The notes beneath the pieces were generated by a model that saw nothing but the letters and a program-made list of their open reading frames with translations, was not told where the DNA came from and searched no databases. A stretch of DNA of 64,000 bases. It comes from Streptomyces niger (GTDB taxonomy: Bacteria; Actinomycetota; Actinomycetes; Streptomycetales; Streptomycetaceae). The stretch lies in contig NZ_JOFQ01000017.1 in assembly GCF_000718305.1 (NCBI RefSeq), positions 62,001-126,000 of the forward strand, read 5' to 3'. This document shows, one piece after another, positions 9,291 to 19,962 of the stretch. Every line of letters begins with the position of its first letter. Position 1 is the stretch's first letter. The position numbers were made by a program, and so were the translations under genes.

Positions 9291-9740
9291 ATGAAGATCG
9301 AGCAGGTGGCCTGGGAGGATCCGGACGCGGCCGTGCTGCGGGCCCGGCAGCGGACGGAGATCGCCGAGATCTACGGGACCCCGGACAGCGAGCCCGGGGT
9401 CCCGCCCTCGGCGGCGGACAGCGCCGCGTTCTTCGTCGCGTACGAGGACGACGGCATACCGGTCGGCTGCGGCGGCCTGCGCGCCCTCGGCGACGGGACC
9501 GGTGAGATCAAGCGGATGTACGTGGTGCCGGACCGGCGCGGTTCGGGCGCCGCGGCGGAGATCCTGCGCGCCCTGGAGGACTGGGCACGCGGCCGGGGCT
9601 GGCACCGGCTCCGGCTGGAGACCGGCGACCGCCAGGACGCCGCGGTGCGCTTCTACACCCGCGCGGGGTATGCCCGCATACCCAACTTCGGGGCGTACGC
9701 GGGCGCGGCGTCGTCGTGGTGCTTCGAGCGGGTGCTGTAA
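9291..9740 (+). CDS. GNAT-family N-acetyltransferase
   Basis: A 149-aa GNAT. The acetyl-CoA-binding motif A is seen as IKRMYVVPDRRGSGAAAEIL (about residues 71-90), with ALEDWARGRGWHRLRLETG and AVRFYTRAGYARI completing motif B. There is no SD before the ATG. CAGAAT, a possible -10 element, ends 7 nt upstream, so the message may be leaderless. It converges on the barstar gene with only an 18-bp gap. The acetyl acceptor is unknown. Confidence 0.82.
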   Translation: MKIEQVAWEDPDAAVLRARQRTEIAEIYGTPDSEPGVPPSAADSAAFFVAYEDDGIPVGCGGLRALGDGTGEIKRMYVVPDRRGSGAAAEILRALEDWARGRGWHRLRLETGDRQDAAVRFYTRAGYARIPNFGAYAGAASSWCFERVL

Positions 9741-9758
9741 GCGGTCGGCGCGGGCTGT

Positions 9759-10274
9759 TCAGCGGCGGGCCGCCGCCGGGCCGCCCGCGTCGCGGGTCAG
9801 CAGCACGGCCAGCCCGGTGTCCGTGTCCCGCCAGCGGGCCACCGCGTCCGCGAGGACCGACTCCGCCACCCGCCACTCCTCGGGCTCGGCCGCGGCGTAC
9901 CCCTGCCAGGCCCGTACGGCCAGCAGCCGGCCGCCGTGCTCGGCGGGCCACCAGGACAGGTCGCCGAGGCAGTCGGCGAGCGCGTCCCAGTTGGCTCCGA
10001 ACCAGGACGGCAGTCGCAGCGCCGTCGCGGCGCGCGTCATGAACTCCGCCTTGTCGGTGACGCCTTCGAGGTCGAGCACCGTGCCCTGCCAGCCGGCGGC
10101 GAGCGCCGCGTCCAACGCCTCCTGCACGGGCCGGCCCGCGGGCCAGGACAGCACGCCCGGCAGCGTCCGTCCGTCGAGCACGGCGGACAGCGACCTGGGC
10201 ACGCCGTCCTTCTCGGTGCGGGCGCCGTCGCGCGGGCCGGCACCTTGGCCGGGAACTCCGGGGGTTTCGGGCAT
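9759..10274 (-). CDS. Barstar-family ribonuclease inhibitor-like protein
   Basis: A 171-aa protein whose middle carries the barstar signature: VLDLEGVTDKAEFMTRAA, then PSWFGANWDALADCLGDLSW (about residues 90-120), including the Trp and Asp region that plugs the barnase active site in the classical pair. An N-terminal extension of roughly 25 residues is low-complexity. No secreted guanyl-specific ribonuclease gene lies nearby, so this is an orphan inhibitor, as often seen in streptomycetes. ATG at 10274. It could guard against the cell's own or a competitor's RNase. Confidence 0.8.
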   Translation of the reverse strand: MPETPGVPGQGAGPRDGARTEKDGVPRSLSAVLDGRTLPGVLSWPAGRPVQEALDAALAAGWQGTVLDLEGVTDKAEFMTRAATALRLPSWFGANWDALADCLGDLSWWPAEHGGRLLAVRAWQGYAAAEPEEWRVAESVLADAVARWRDTDTGLAVLLTRDAGGPAAARR

Positions 10275-10365
10275 GCCGCGATGCTGTCACAGCCCCGGCC
10301 GCCGCGCCGGGCGAACGGCCGCCGTACGGATCACCGCGTACGGCGGCCGGGGTGGCGCGTGGCGG

Positions 10366-11379
10366 TCAGGAGCCGTCCGGGTCCGCGCGGTCCAGGGCCG
10401 GGCGCGGCCCGGGGGTGGCCTCCAGGAGGAGGTGGTCGGCCGCTGCGGTGTCCGTGACCAGGCTCGTGACCAGGCCGGACTTGAGGACCGCGCCGATCGC
10501 GTGGGCCTTGCGGTGGCCGCCGGCGATCGCGACCACCTCGGGGATGCGGCGCAGCCGGTCGGCCTCGACCGTGATGCAGCGCTCCCCCAGGTCGCGGCCG
10601 ATGCGCCGGCCCTCGGCGTCGAAGAGGTGCGCCGACATCTCCGCGGCGGCGCCGAGCGAGGCGTAGTGCTCGCGCTCGCCCTCCGAGAGCATGTCGTAGA
10701 CCGTCGAGATGCCGGGCGCCCAGGAGCCGATGGAGACGCAGGCGACGGTGACCTTGTCGAAGTAGTCGAACGCCCGCGCGATGCCCGTCTGGCCCCGCAG
10801 CGCCGCCGCCGTGGCCGAATCGGGCAGCAGCATCGGCGCGTAAATGGGGTGCGCCTCGCCGCCGGAGACGTCGGCGGCGCGGCGCACCGCCTCCACCGAG
10901 CCGCGGTCGGCGGTGCCCGCGTCGTACACCCCGGTCAGCTGGACGACGGTGCACGGGGGCAGCCGGTGCAGCGCCGAGGCCATGTGGATCGTCGCCCGGC
11001 CCCAGGCGAGGCCGAGCACGTCGCCCTCGGTGACCAGCTCGCCGAGCAGGTCGGCGGCGACCTCACCGAGGTTCTCCGGGTCGGGCGCGTCGTCGGAGTC
11101 GGCGGCGGACTCCACGACGACGGCGTGCCGCAGGCCGTACCGGGCCCGCAGCGCGTCCGAGCGCTCGGCGTCCAGTTCGGCCGGCACCCGGATCTCGATC
11201 CGCACCAGGTCACGCTCCAGTGCCGTCTCCAGCACCCGCGCGACCTTGAAGCGGCTGACGCCGAACTCCTCGGCGATCTGGATCTTGGACTTGCCCTCGA
11301 GATAGAACCGGCGGGCCATGGCCGCAGCCTGCACCAGCTCGGCGGGGCCCATCCCGGAATGTGGGCGGCTGGCAACCAC
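10366..11379 (-). CDS. SorC/DeoR-type sugar-binding transcriptional regulator
   Basis: A 337-aa regulator. The N-terminal HTH (MARRFYLEGKSKIQIAEEFG, then VSRFKVARVLETAL, about residues 20-53) is followed by a phosphosugar-binding SorC domain (about 70-325) with VLGLAWGRATIHMAS and CVSIGSWAPG. The GTG at 11379 has GGGGAG 6 nt upstream, and the protein then reads VASRPHSGMGPAELVQ. The in-frame ATG at 11421 has GGAAGG touching it and is less likely. It lies downstream of rpe on the same strand, so a pentose-phosphate metabolite is a plausible effector; this is context only. Confidence 0.82.
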   Translation of the reverse strand: MVASRPHSGMGPAELVQAAAMARRFYLEGKSKIQIAEEFGVSRFKVARVLETALERDLVRIEIRVPAELDAERSDALRARYGLRHAVVVESAADSDDAPDPENLGEVAADLLGELVTEGDVLGLAWGRATIHMASALHRLPPCTVVQLTGVYDAGTADRGSVEAVRRAADVSGGEAHPIYAPMLLPDSATAAALRGQTGIARAFDYFDKVTVACVSIGSWAPGISTVYDMLSEGEREHYASLGAAAEMSAHLFDAEGRRIGRDLGERCITVEADRLRRIPEVVAIAGGHRKAHAIGAVLKSGLVTSLVTDTAAADHLLLEATPGPRPALDRADPDGS

Positions 11380-11526
11380 GAAAATCTCCCCTACTGCGCA
11401 CCTGATCGACTCTGCGCTCATCCTTCCAGAAACCCGAGGTCGGCGTGGACCGTGACCGCTCGGTCCGCGATGAACGCTGCATGGCCGCGAGGTCAATCCC
11501 CGTCGCCCGGCAGCGCCGCCCCAGGT

Positions 11527-11554
11527 AGGGGGCCACGCCGTGCGCGCGGCCCCT
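11527..11554. terminator. Possible rpe terminator hairpin
   Basis: GGGGCC (11529-11534) pairs with GGCCCC (11548-11553), extended inward by a CGC/GCG step, just past the rpe stop on the minus strand. It is weaker than the other hairpins in the window. Confidence 0.45.
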
Positions 11555-11562
11555 CGGCCGCG

Positions 11563-12246
11563 TCAGTGTGCGCAGCCCCAGCCGGCCGCCGCGGTGGCGG
11601 CGTCGGCCTTGTCCCGCAGATCGCGCACGGCCTTCGCCGGGTCCTCGGCGCCGTACACGGCCGACCCCGCGACGAAGACGTCGGCACCCGCCTCGGCGCA
11701 GCGCTCGATCGTCGTGGCGGACACCCCACCGTCCACCTGCAACCACAGCTCCAGGCCGTGCTTGGCGATCAGCGCGCGGGTGCGGCGGATCTTCGGAAGC
11801 ATAATGTCGAGGAACGCCTGCCCGCCGAAGCCCGGTTCAACCGTCATGATCAACAGCATGTCGAGTTCGGGGAGCAGATCCTCGTACGGCTCGATGGGCG
11901 TGGCGGGCTTCAGGGCCATCGACGCACGGGCGCCCTTGGCCCGGATCTCCCGCGCGAGGCGGACCGGCGCGGCCGCGGCCTCGGCGTGGAAGGTGACCGA
12001 GCCGGCCCCCGCCTCGACGTACTGCGGCGCCCAGCGGTCCGGGTCCTCGATCATCAGGTGGCAGTCGAGGGGGGTGTCGGTCGCCTTCCGCAGCGACTCC
12101 ACGACGGGGACGCCGAGCGTCAGATTGGGCACGAAGTGGTTGTCCATGACGTCGACATGGAGCCAGTCCGCGCCCTCGACGGCCTTCGCCTCCTCGGCGA
12201 GCCGGGCGAAGTCGGCGGACAGAATGCTGGGGTTGATCAAGGCCAT
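11563..12246 (-). CDS. rpe: Ribulose-phosphate 3-epimerase
   Basis: A 227-aa TIM-barrel enzyme interconverting ribulose 5-phosphate and xylulose 5-phosphate in the pentose phosphate pathway. It starts [16 protein letters not shown]. Metal and catalytic residues are present in [18 protein letters not shown] (His, Asp), [23 protein letters not shown] and LQVDGGVS, all canonical. ATG at 12246. It sits upstream of the SorC-type regulator and downstream of rsmB on the same strand, with a 159-bp gap to rsmB that shows no clear signal. Confidence 0.95.
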   Translation of the reverse strand: MALINPSILSADFARLAEEAKAVEGADWLHVDVMDNHFVPNLTLGVPVVESLRKATDTPLDCHLMIEDPDRWAPQYVEAGAGSVTFHAEAAAAPVRLAREIRAKGARASMALKPATPIEPYEDLLPELDMLLIMTVEPGFGGQAFLDIMLPKIRRTRALIAKHGLELWLQVDGGVSATTIERCAEAGADVFVAGSAVYGAEDPAKAVRDLRDKADAATAAAGWGCAH

Positions 12247-12405
12247 GCCACCTAGTATGTCGCGCCGGCCGCGACAACCATAAGCGGGTCAAGGACGCGG
12301 ACCGCCTCGTCCCCTGCCGCGCGCTCCCGCTCGGCGGCGGCACCCCGCCCCCCTCCACCCGCAACCGACTCCCCCTTCGGGAACAGAGCGTCCCCCAACT
12401 GCCCC

Positions 12406-13833
12406 TCAGGCCGTGCGGCGCAGCAGGGCCAGGTACATCGCGTCCGTGCCGTGCAGGTGCGGCCAGAGCTGCACGTCGGGCCCGTCCCCCAGAGCAGGCA
12501 CGCCGGGCATCAGCGGCCGGGCGTCGATCAGCTCGGCGGTCGCCTCGCCGTGCTCCTTCAGCACGTCGTCCACCACCGCGCGGGTCTCCGCCAGGTGCGG
12601 CGAGCAGGTCGCGTACCCGACGACCCCGCCGACCCGTACGGCGTTCAGCGCCTGCCGCAGCAGATCGCGCTGGAGCGGCGCGAAACCGTCCAGGTCCTCG
12701 GGCCGCCGCCGCCAGCGCGCCTCGGGACGGCGGCGCAGCGCCCCCAGCCCCGTGCACGGCACGTCCACCAGCGCCCGGTCGAAGGAGCCGGGCCGCCACA
12801 CCGGACGCGTACCGTCCGCGGCGACCACCTCGTACGGCCCCGGGTTGCCCGCCAGCGCCCGCGCCACCAGCCGGGCGCGGTGCGGCTGCTTCTCCGCGGC
12901 GAGCAGCGAAGCCCCCCGCTCCGCGGCCAGCGCCCCCAGCAGCGCCGCCTTGCCGCCGGGCCCCGCACAGGCATCCAGCCAGCGCTCGTCGGCCCCGTCC
13001 ACCGGCGCATTGGCCAGCGCGACGGCCACCAGCTGACTGCCCTCGTCCTGCACACCCGCGCGGCCTTCCCGTACCGCGTCCAGCGTGCCCGGCTCACCGC
13101 CCTCGCTGAGCCGCACCGCGTACGGCGACCAGCGCCCCGGCAGCCCGTTCTCCTCGCCGACCGCGTCGAGCAGCTCCTCGGGGGTCGCCCGCCCGGGCCG
13201 CGCGACCAGCGTCACCTCGGGCCGCTCGTTGTCCGCCGCCAGCAGATCCTCGATCCCGGCCCGGCCGCCACCCAGCGAGTCCCACAGCGCGGAGACGACC
13301 CACCGCGGATGCGAGTGCACCACACCCAAATGATCTTCCGGGTCCTCGTCGTACGGCGGCGCGACCCGCTCCAGCCAGCCGTCCAGGTCCTCCGCGGCGA
13401 TCTTCCGCAGCACCGCGTTGACGAACTTCGCGCGCCCGTCCCCCAGCACGACCCGCGCCAGCTCGACACTGGCGCTGACCGCGGCATGCGTCGGGATCCG
13501 CGTACCCAGCAGCTGGTGCGCCCCCAGGCTCAGCACGTCCAGCACCGGCGGATCGACCTCCCGCAGCGGCCGGTCCACACACGCCGCGATGATCGCGTCG
13601 TACGTGCCCTGCCGGCGCAGCGTCCCGTAGACCAGCTCGGTCGCCAGCGCGGCGTCACGCGCGTCGAAATCCCCCTTCTCGCGCGCCTTGCGCAGCAACG
13701 GCGGCAGGACGAGGTTCGCGTACGCGTCCCGCTCGTCGACCGCACGCAGGGCCTCGAACGCGAGGATGCGTACGGGGTCCTTCTTCGGCCTCCGATGGGG
13801 CTTGCCGGGACGACGACGAGGCTGGTCGCTCAC
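12406..13833 (-). CDS. rsmB: 16S rRNA (cytosine-967-C5)-methyltransferase RsmB
   Basis: A 475-aa SAM-dependent methyltransferase of 16S rRNA. An N-terminal NusB-like RNA-binding domain (about residues 20-150) precedes the Fmu catalytic domain with the SAM motif LDACAGPGGKAALL, the catalytic Cys in DVPCTGLGALRRRPEARW and the second motif GYATCSPH. The GTG at 13833 (VSDQPRRRPGKPHRRPKK) gives the usual Streptomyces length. In relatives it directly follows fmt; here a SnoaL-like gene sits between them. Confidence 0.92.
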   Translation of the reverse strand: MSDQPRRRPGKPHRRPKKDPVRILAFEALRAVDERDAYANLVLPPLLRKAREKGDFDARDAALATELVYGTLRRQGTYDAIIAACVDRPLREVDPPVLDVLSLGAHQLLGTRIPTHAAVSASVELARVVLGDGRAKFVNAVLRKIAAEDLDGWLERVAPPYDEDPEDHLGVVHSHPRWVVSALWDSLGGGRAGIEDLLAADNERPEVTLVARPGRATPEELLDAVGEENGLPGRWSPYAVRLSEGGEPGTLDAVREGRAGVQDEGSQLVAVALANAPVDGADERWLDACAGPGGKAALLGALAAERGASLLAAEKQPHRARLVARALAGNPGPYEVVAADGTRPVWRPGSFDRALVDVPCTGLGALRRRPEARWRRRPEDLDGFAPLQRDLLRQALNAVRVGGVVGYATCSPHLAETRAVVDDVLKEHGEATAELIDARPLMPGVPALGDGPDVQLWPHLHGTDAMYLALLRRTA

Positions 13834-13876
13834 GAGTAAGGTGCTCCGCTGCTGACGAGGACGAATCCCCACCAGC

Positions 13877-14317
13877 CTACCGTCGCAGCAGGTCACCCCA
13901 GCCGCCCTGGATCATGGTCTGGAACGCCCACCCCCCGTCCCGCCTGACCAGCACGTCCGCGTACCGCACCGACTGCGACCGCCCGCCCACGGTGAACACC
14001 GCGTCCGTGAACACCACCACGATCCCCGCACTCAGAAAGTGCGGTGTCCGCACCGAGTCGAAAGACACCTCCTCGTCACCGCCCATCACCTCCCGCATCG
14101 TCCGCACGAACTCCGCGCGGCCCCACTGCCCGGTCCAGCCGTTGCCGTCCGAGCCGTCGCTGACGAGGTTGAGCGGAAAGACGGCCATGTCCGCCATCCC
14201 CTCGACATCCACCCCCACACTCAACGCGTCATACCGCGCGAACCACTCCTCGACCTCCCGCAGCTCCCGCTCCGTAGGCACGTAACCGCCCGCCTCGGGC
14301 ACCAAGAACTCCCCCAT
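13877..14317 (-). CDS. SnoaL-like (NTF2-fold) protein
   Basis: A 146-aa protein of the SnoaL/NTF2 fold: EVEEWFARYDALSVG at the N-terminus, GRAEFVRTMREVMGG in the middle and SVRYADVLVRRDGGWAFQTM near the end are typical of polyketide-cyclase-like or DUF4440-like proteins. The ATG at 14317 is served by GAGGGGG; a GTG directly before it is the alternative. It lies between fmt and rsmB on the same strand but has its own AT-richer promoter with two TCAAACTTGA boxes, so it looks like an insertion into the fmt-rsmB unit. The function is unknown. Confidence 0.75.
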   Translation of the reverse strand: MGEFLVPEAGGYVPTERELREVEEWFARYDALSVGVDVEGMADMAVFPLNLVSDGSDGNGWTGQWGRAEFVRTMREVMGGDEEVSFDSVRTPHFLSAGIVVVFTDAVFTVGGRSQSVRYADVLVRRDGGWAFQTMIQGGWGDLLRR

Positions 14318-14332
14318 CACAACCCCCTCTAT

Positions 14333-14387
14333 TCAAACTTGACTACTCAATCCACCCTCTACCCGATCCCCCCCTAGTCAAACTTGA
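14333..14387. promoter_or_regulatory. Paired TCAAACTTGA operator-like boxes
   Basis: TCAAACTTGA occurs at 14333-14342 and 14378-14387, 45 bp apart. Each is a TCAA-N2-TTGA near-palindrome, in an unusually AT-rich island before the SnoaL-like gene. The distal box contains TTGACT, a possible -35, on the minus strand. A MarR- or HxlR-type repressor is a reasonable guess, but none is encoded nearby. Confidence 0.5.
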
Positions 14388-16079
<1,692 letters not shown>

Positions 16080-16189
16080 CACACCGACGCCCCGTACGCA
16101 CGCCGACGTACTACGGAACGACACCGCCCCACCCACGCGCGCCACAACACACCGTGCACCCTCCCCCCGACGGGAGGGGGTGGACCGCA

Positions 16190-16238
16190 GCGGGTGGGGG
16201 TTCGGACGTCAAGCGAAGCAGTCCGAACCCCCACCCGC
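16190..16238. terminator. Bidirectional terminator between the HTH gene and priA
   Basis: Perfect 18-bp arms (16190-16207 and 16221-16238) with a 13-nt loop, in the middle of the 328-bp gene-free stretch 16080-16407. Confidence 0.8.
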
Positions 16239-16277
16239 GGAGGGCCGCCACCGCACCCAGCACAACCCAGCCCGTCC

Positions 16278-16308
16278 TGGGGGCACCTCCCAGCGGTAGC
16301 TGGGGGAG
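16278..16308. repeat. Short GC-rich palindromic repeat element
   Basis: CACCTCCCAGC (16284-16294) and GCTGGGGGAG (16299-16308) form an imperfect hairpin with a very short loop. The word resembles short palindromic repeats scattered through Streptomyces intergenic regions; I recognise the style but cannot count copies here. Confidence 0.45.
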
Positions 16309-16407
16309 CTTGAGGACAACGCCCCGAGGCGCGCCCCGACGAAACGGCACCGCTGGGGGCACCAGCCCAGCCACAAGCCAAAAGCCAAAAGCCACAACAG
16401 GCACCGA

Positions 16408-18552
16408 CTACCCCACATCCAGCGGATCGATCCGCAACCGAACCGCACCCCCCTCCCGCCGCACCATCCGAGCCGCCCAAGCGGCCTTCAAAGAGGCGGC
16501 CATCGCGGCCCCCTCCCCCGGCGGCACCCGGACCAGCACCCGCTCCCACTCCTCGCCCACCGGCGGCTCCCCCGCCCGCCGCGGACGACCGGAGGCGGGA
16601 GCCGACACCGGCACCGGCCCCAGCACCTCGGCCGACGGCGGCAGAGCCGCCCCCCGCACCAGCGACGCCACGTCCTCCGCCCGCCCCGCGACCGAAGCCA
16701 TCCGGGACACCGGCGGAAACCCGAGCTCCGCCCGCTCCGCGAGCTCCCGTACCGCGTGCCCGACGGGGTCCCACCGCACCAGCGCCTGCACGGGCCGCAA
16801 CGTGGGCTCCCCGGTCACCACGACGACGCCCCCGTCCTCAGCCCCGCGCACCAGCGCCGCCGCGCCCAGCCACCGCCGCAACGCCTCCTCCCCGGCCCGC
16901 AGATCGGGTCGGTTCAACAACGCCCAGCCGTCCAGCAGCAACGCCGCCGCATAGCCCCCCACCGCGACCGGCTCCGCACCCGGCGTCGACACGACGATCG
17001 CCGGCCGGTCGGGCACCGTGTCCAGCACATGATCCCGCCCGGACGTCCGCACCGGTACGCCGGGGAACGCCCGCCCGAGCTCCTCCGCCGTCCGCCGCGC
17101 CCCCACGACCTGCGCCCGCAGCCGCGCGTTCCCGCACTCCGCACAGTGCCAGTCCGGCGCCTCCTGTCCGCACCAGCCGCAGCACAGCGCCGCGTCCTGG
17201 TCCTGCGCCTCCAGCGGCCCCGCGCAGTGCCGGCAGCGCGCGGGCTCGCGGCACCGGGCGCAGGCCAGCCGGGGTACGTAGCCCCGCCGCGGGACCTGGA
17301 CCAGTACCGGGCCGCGGGCCAGTCCCGCGCGCGCCGTCTGCCAGGCGAGCGAGGGCAGCCGGGCCGCGCGCGCCGCCTCGTCGCGGGCGGTCTCCGCATC
17401 GCCGATCGTGCGGACCAGCGGCGCCGCGGCGCGCACCTGGTCGCGGCCGGCCTCCAGGGAGCGCGCCCAGCCGTTCTCCACGAGCTGCGCTGCCTCGACG
17501 GTGCGCCCCAGGTCGCCGATCAGGCACGCCGCCTTCTCGTGCACGGCACGCAGCAGCAGGACGTCGCGCGCGTGCGGATACGGCGCATGGTCGTCGCTGT
17601 GCGCCGAATGTCCGTCGTCCCAGATCGCCACGAGCCCGAGATCCGCCACCGGCGCGTACATCGCCGCGCGGGTCCCCACCACCGCGCGCACCGCACCCCG
17701 ACGTATCGCCAGCCAGCGGCGGTACCGCTCCTCGGGGCCCGAATCCGCCACCAGTACCGCATGCATTCCGCGCCCGACCAGCTCGGTGAGCGCGGCGTCC
17801 ACCCGGGCCACCGACCGCCCGTCGGGCAGCACGACCAGCGCGCCCCGCCCGGACGCCAGCGTCGCCGCCACCGCGGCGGCCAGCTCCCACGGCCAGTGCG
17901 GCCCCGACAGCGCGGTCCACACCGCCCGGGGCGAGCCGCCGCCGGCCAGGGTCTCGATGAACCCGGGCCCGTCCGGGTAGCGCTCCCAGCTGGCCAGGGA
18001 CGGCACCGGAGGCGGGGGCGGCGGCGCGGGGAAGCGCTCCGCCTCGGGCTTGGCGTGCCGCGGCGGGATGGCGAGCTGTAGTACGTCGGCGAGCGAGCCG
18101 GCGTACCGGTCGGCCACCGCGCGGCACAGCGCCAGCAGCTCCGGCGTCAGCACCGGCTCCGGCGAGACGACCTGGGCGAGGGCGGCCAGCGGGCCGCGGT
18201 AGTCGGACTCGGCGATGCGCTCGACGATGTACCCGTCCAGGAGGCCGCCGCCCTCGCGCCGGCCCTCGCGCACCCGGCCGGTCCCGGCGCCGAACCGGAC
18301 CCGGACCCGGACACCGGGCTGCGCCTTCTCGTCCATCGCGGCGGGCACGGCGTAGTCCCAGAGCTTGTCGAGGTGGACCGGGCCCTTGTCCACCAGCACC
18401 CGCGCCACCGGCCGCTCCTTGGCCAGCTCGGCGCCGCGCCAGGTCCGCGGCCGGGCCTTCGGCGCCTTCTTCTTGGCCTCCCGGACGGTCTCCCGGATCA
18501 GGGCCAGCTGCTCTCCCTGCTCCCCGGCCCCCGCCCCGTTCTCGCTGCTCAC
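16408..18552 (-). CDS. priA: Primosomal protein N' (PriA), actinobacterial non-helicase type
   Basis: About 714 aa. The N-terminal 3'-DNA-binding domain (PVARVLVDKGPVHLDKLWDY onward, about residues 45-145) and the zinc-binding cysteine cluster (ACARCREPARCRHC and CCGWCGQEAPDWHCAEC, about 430-480) are intact. The ATPase motifs are not: the Walker A site reads LSGPHWPWELAAAV instead of GxTGSGKT, and the DEEH box is WDDGH. Actinobacterial PriA proteins are known to lack helicase residues, so the role is probably structural in replication restart. GTG at 18552 chosen; an in-frame GTG at 18576 has no SD. Convergent with the HTH gene. Confidence 0.88.
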   Translation of the reverse strand: MSSENGAGAGEQGEQLALIRETVREAKKKAPKARPRTWRGAELAKERPVARVLVDKGPVHLDKLWDYAVPAAMDEKAQPGVRVRVRFGAGTGRVREGRREGGGLLDGYIVERIAESDYRGPLAALAQVVSPEPVLTPELLALCRAVADRYAGSLADVLQLAIPPRHAKPEAERFPAPPPPPPVPSLASWERYPDGPGFIETLAGGGSPRAVWTALSGPHWPWELAAAVAATLASGRGALVVLPDGRSVARVDAALTELVGRGMHAVLVADSGPEERYRRWLAIRRGAVRAVVGTRAAMYAPVADLGLVAIWDDGHSAHSDDHAPYPHARDVLLLRAVHEKAACLIGDLGRTVEAAQLVENGWARSLEAGRDQVRAAAPLVRTIGDAETARDEAARAARLPSLAWQTARAGLARGPVLVQVPRRGYVPRLACARCREPARCRHCAGPLEAQDQDAALCCGWCGQEAPDWHCAECGNARLRAQVVGARRTAEELGRAFPGVPVRTSGRDHVLDTVPDRPAIVVSTPGAEPVAVGGYAAALLLDGWALLNRPDLRAGEEALRRWLGAAALVRGAEDGGVVVVTGEPTLRPVQALVRWDPVGHAVRELAERAELGFPPVSRMASVAGRAEDVASLVRGAALPPSAEVLGPVPVSAPASGRPRRAGEPPVGEEWERVLVRVPPGEGAAMAASLKAAWAARMVRREGGAVRLRIDPLDVG

Positions 18553-18608
18553 ACCCCCAGTCTTAGCAGACCCCACCGACAGTGGCCGCGGGGCGACGGG
18601 GGCCGGAA

Positions 18609-18656
18609 ACGCCTCCGGGCCCGTACCGCGCGACGGCGGTACGGGCCCGGAGGCGT
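18609..18656. terminator. metK terminator hairpin
   Basis: Perfect 20-bp arms (18609-18628 and 18637-18656) with an 8-nt loop, between the metK stop and the priA start. Confidence 0.82.
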
Positions 18657-18663
18657 GAAACCG

Positions 18664-18718
18664 GGGAAAGCCCAGGGAAAGCCCAGGGAAAGCCCAGGAA
18701 AAGCCCGGGAAAAGCGGA
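18664..18718. repeat. 11-bp tandem repeat, five copies
   Basis: GGGAAAGCCCA at 18664, 18675 and 18686, then GGAAAAGCCCG at 18697 and a decayed GGAAAAGCGGA at 18708. It lies in the metK 3' region, between the stop codon (18739) and the terminator hairpin. Confidence 0.85.
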
Positions 18719-18738
18719 GCCTCAACGGCTCACGGGTC

Positions 18739-19962
18739 CTACAGACCCGCCGCCTTGCGGAGCGCGTCGACGCGGTCCGTGCGCTCCCAGGTGAAGGCGT
18801 CCAGCTCGCGGCCGAAGTGGCCGTAGGCGGCGGTCTCGGCGTAGATCGGGCGGAGCAGGTCGAGGTCGCGGATGATCGCGGCCGGGCGGAGGTCGAAGAC
18901 CTCGGAGATGGCCTGCTCGATCTTCTCCACGTCGACCGTGGCGGTGCCGAAGGTCTCCACGAAGAGACCGACCGGCTCGGCCTTGCCGATCGCGTAGGCG
19001 ACCTGGACCTCGCAGCGCTGGGCCAGGCCCGCGGCCACGACGTTCTTCGCGACGTAGCGCATGGCGTACGCGGCGGAGCGGTCGACCTTGGACGGGTCCT
19101 TGCCGGAGAAGGCGCCGCCGCCGTGGCGGGCCATGCCGCCGTAGGTGTCGATGATGATCTTGCGGCCGGTGAGGCCCGCGTCGCCCATCGGGCCGCCGAT
19201 CTCGAAGCGGCCGGTCGGGTTGACCAGGAGGCGGTAACCCTCGGTGTCGAGCTTGATGCCGTCCTCGATCAGCTCGTTCAGCACGTGCTCGACGACGAAC
19301 TCGCGGATGTCGGGAGCGAGCAGCGAGTCCAGGTCGATGTCCGAGGCGTGCTGCGAGGAGACGACCACGGTGTCCAGCCGGACCGCCTTGTGGCCGTCGT
19401 ACTCGATGGTGACCTGGGTCTTGCCGTCGGGACGGAGGTAGGGGATGGTGCCGTTCTTCCGCACGTCGGACAGCCGCTTGGACAGGCGGTGCGCGAGGTT
19501 GATCGGGAGCGGCATCAGCTCCGGGGTCTCGTCGCAGGCGTACCCGAACATCAGGCCCTGGTCGCCGGCGCCCTGCTTGTCCAGCTCGTCGCCATCCTCA
19601 CCTGCGGCGGCACCTTCGACCCGCTTCTCGTAGGCGGTGTCGACGCCCTGGGCGATGTCCGGGGACTGCGCGCCGATCGATACGGAGACACCACAGGAAG
19701 CGCCGTCGAAGCCCTTCTTGGAGGAGTCGTAACCGATCTCCAGGATCTTGTTCCGTACGAGGTTGGGGATGTCGGCGTAGGCCTTCGTGGTCACCTCGCC
19801 GGCCACGTGGACCAGGCCGGTGGTGATCAGCGTCTCGACGGCGACCCGGGAGGCGGGGTCCTCCTTCAGGAGGGCGTCGAGGATGGTGTCGCTGATCTGG
19901 TCAGCGATCTTGTCGGGGTGGCCCTCGGTGACGGACTCCGAGGTGAACAGGCGGCGGGACAC
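18739..19962 (-). CDS. metK: S-adenosylmethionine synthetase
   Basis: A 407-aa enzyme making SAM from methionine and ATP; in Streptomyces SAM level also affects antibiotic production. It starts [18 protein letters not shown], with the ATP loop [16 protein letters not shown] and the P-loop-like [19 protein letters not shown] in place. The GTG at 19962 has AGGGAG 5 nt upstream. The upstream 240-bp gap to coaBC shows no SAM riboswitch that I recognise. Confidence 0.96.
   Translation of the reverse strand: MSRRLFTSESVTEGHPDKIADQISDTILDALLKEDPASRVAVETLITTGLVHVAGEVTTKAYADIPNLVRNKILEIGYDSSKKGFDGASCGVSVSIGAQSPDIAQGVDTAYEKRVEGAAAGEDGDELDKQGAGDQGLMFGYACDETPELMPLPINLAHRLSKRLSDVRKNGTIPYLRPDGKTQVTIEYDGHKAVRLDTVVVSSQHASDIDLDSLLAPDIREFVVEHVLNELIEDGIKLDTEGYRLLVNPTGRFEIGGPMGDAGLTGRKIIIDTYGGMARHGGGAFSGKDPSKVDRSAAYAMRYVAKNVVAAGLAQRCEVQVAYAIGKAEPVGLFVETFGTATVDVEKIEQAISEVFDLRPAAIIRDLDLLRPIYAETAAYGHFGRELDAFTWERTDRVDALRKAAGL

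Noticed and set aside
9759..10366. Toxin-antitoxin pair including the barstar-like gene
   Set aside because: Neighbours are a GNAT and a sugar-sensing regulator; no RNase gene is adjacent.
16278..16308. Insertion sequence remnant
   Set aside because: Only a short palindrome is present, with no transposase fragment or target-site duplication.
18664..18718. Possible CRISPR-like array
   Set aside because: Units are 11 bp, contiguous and without spacers; no cas genes are present.
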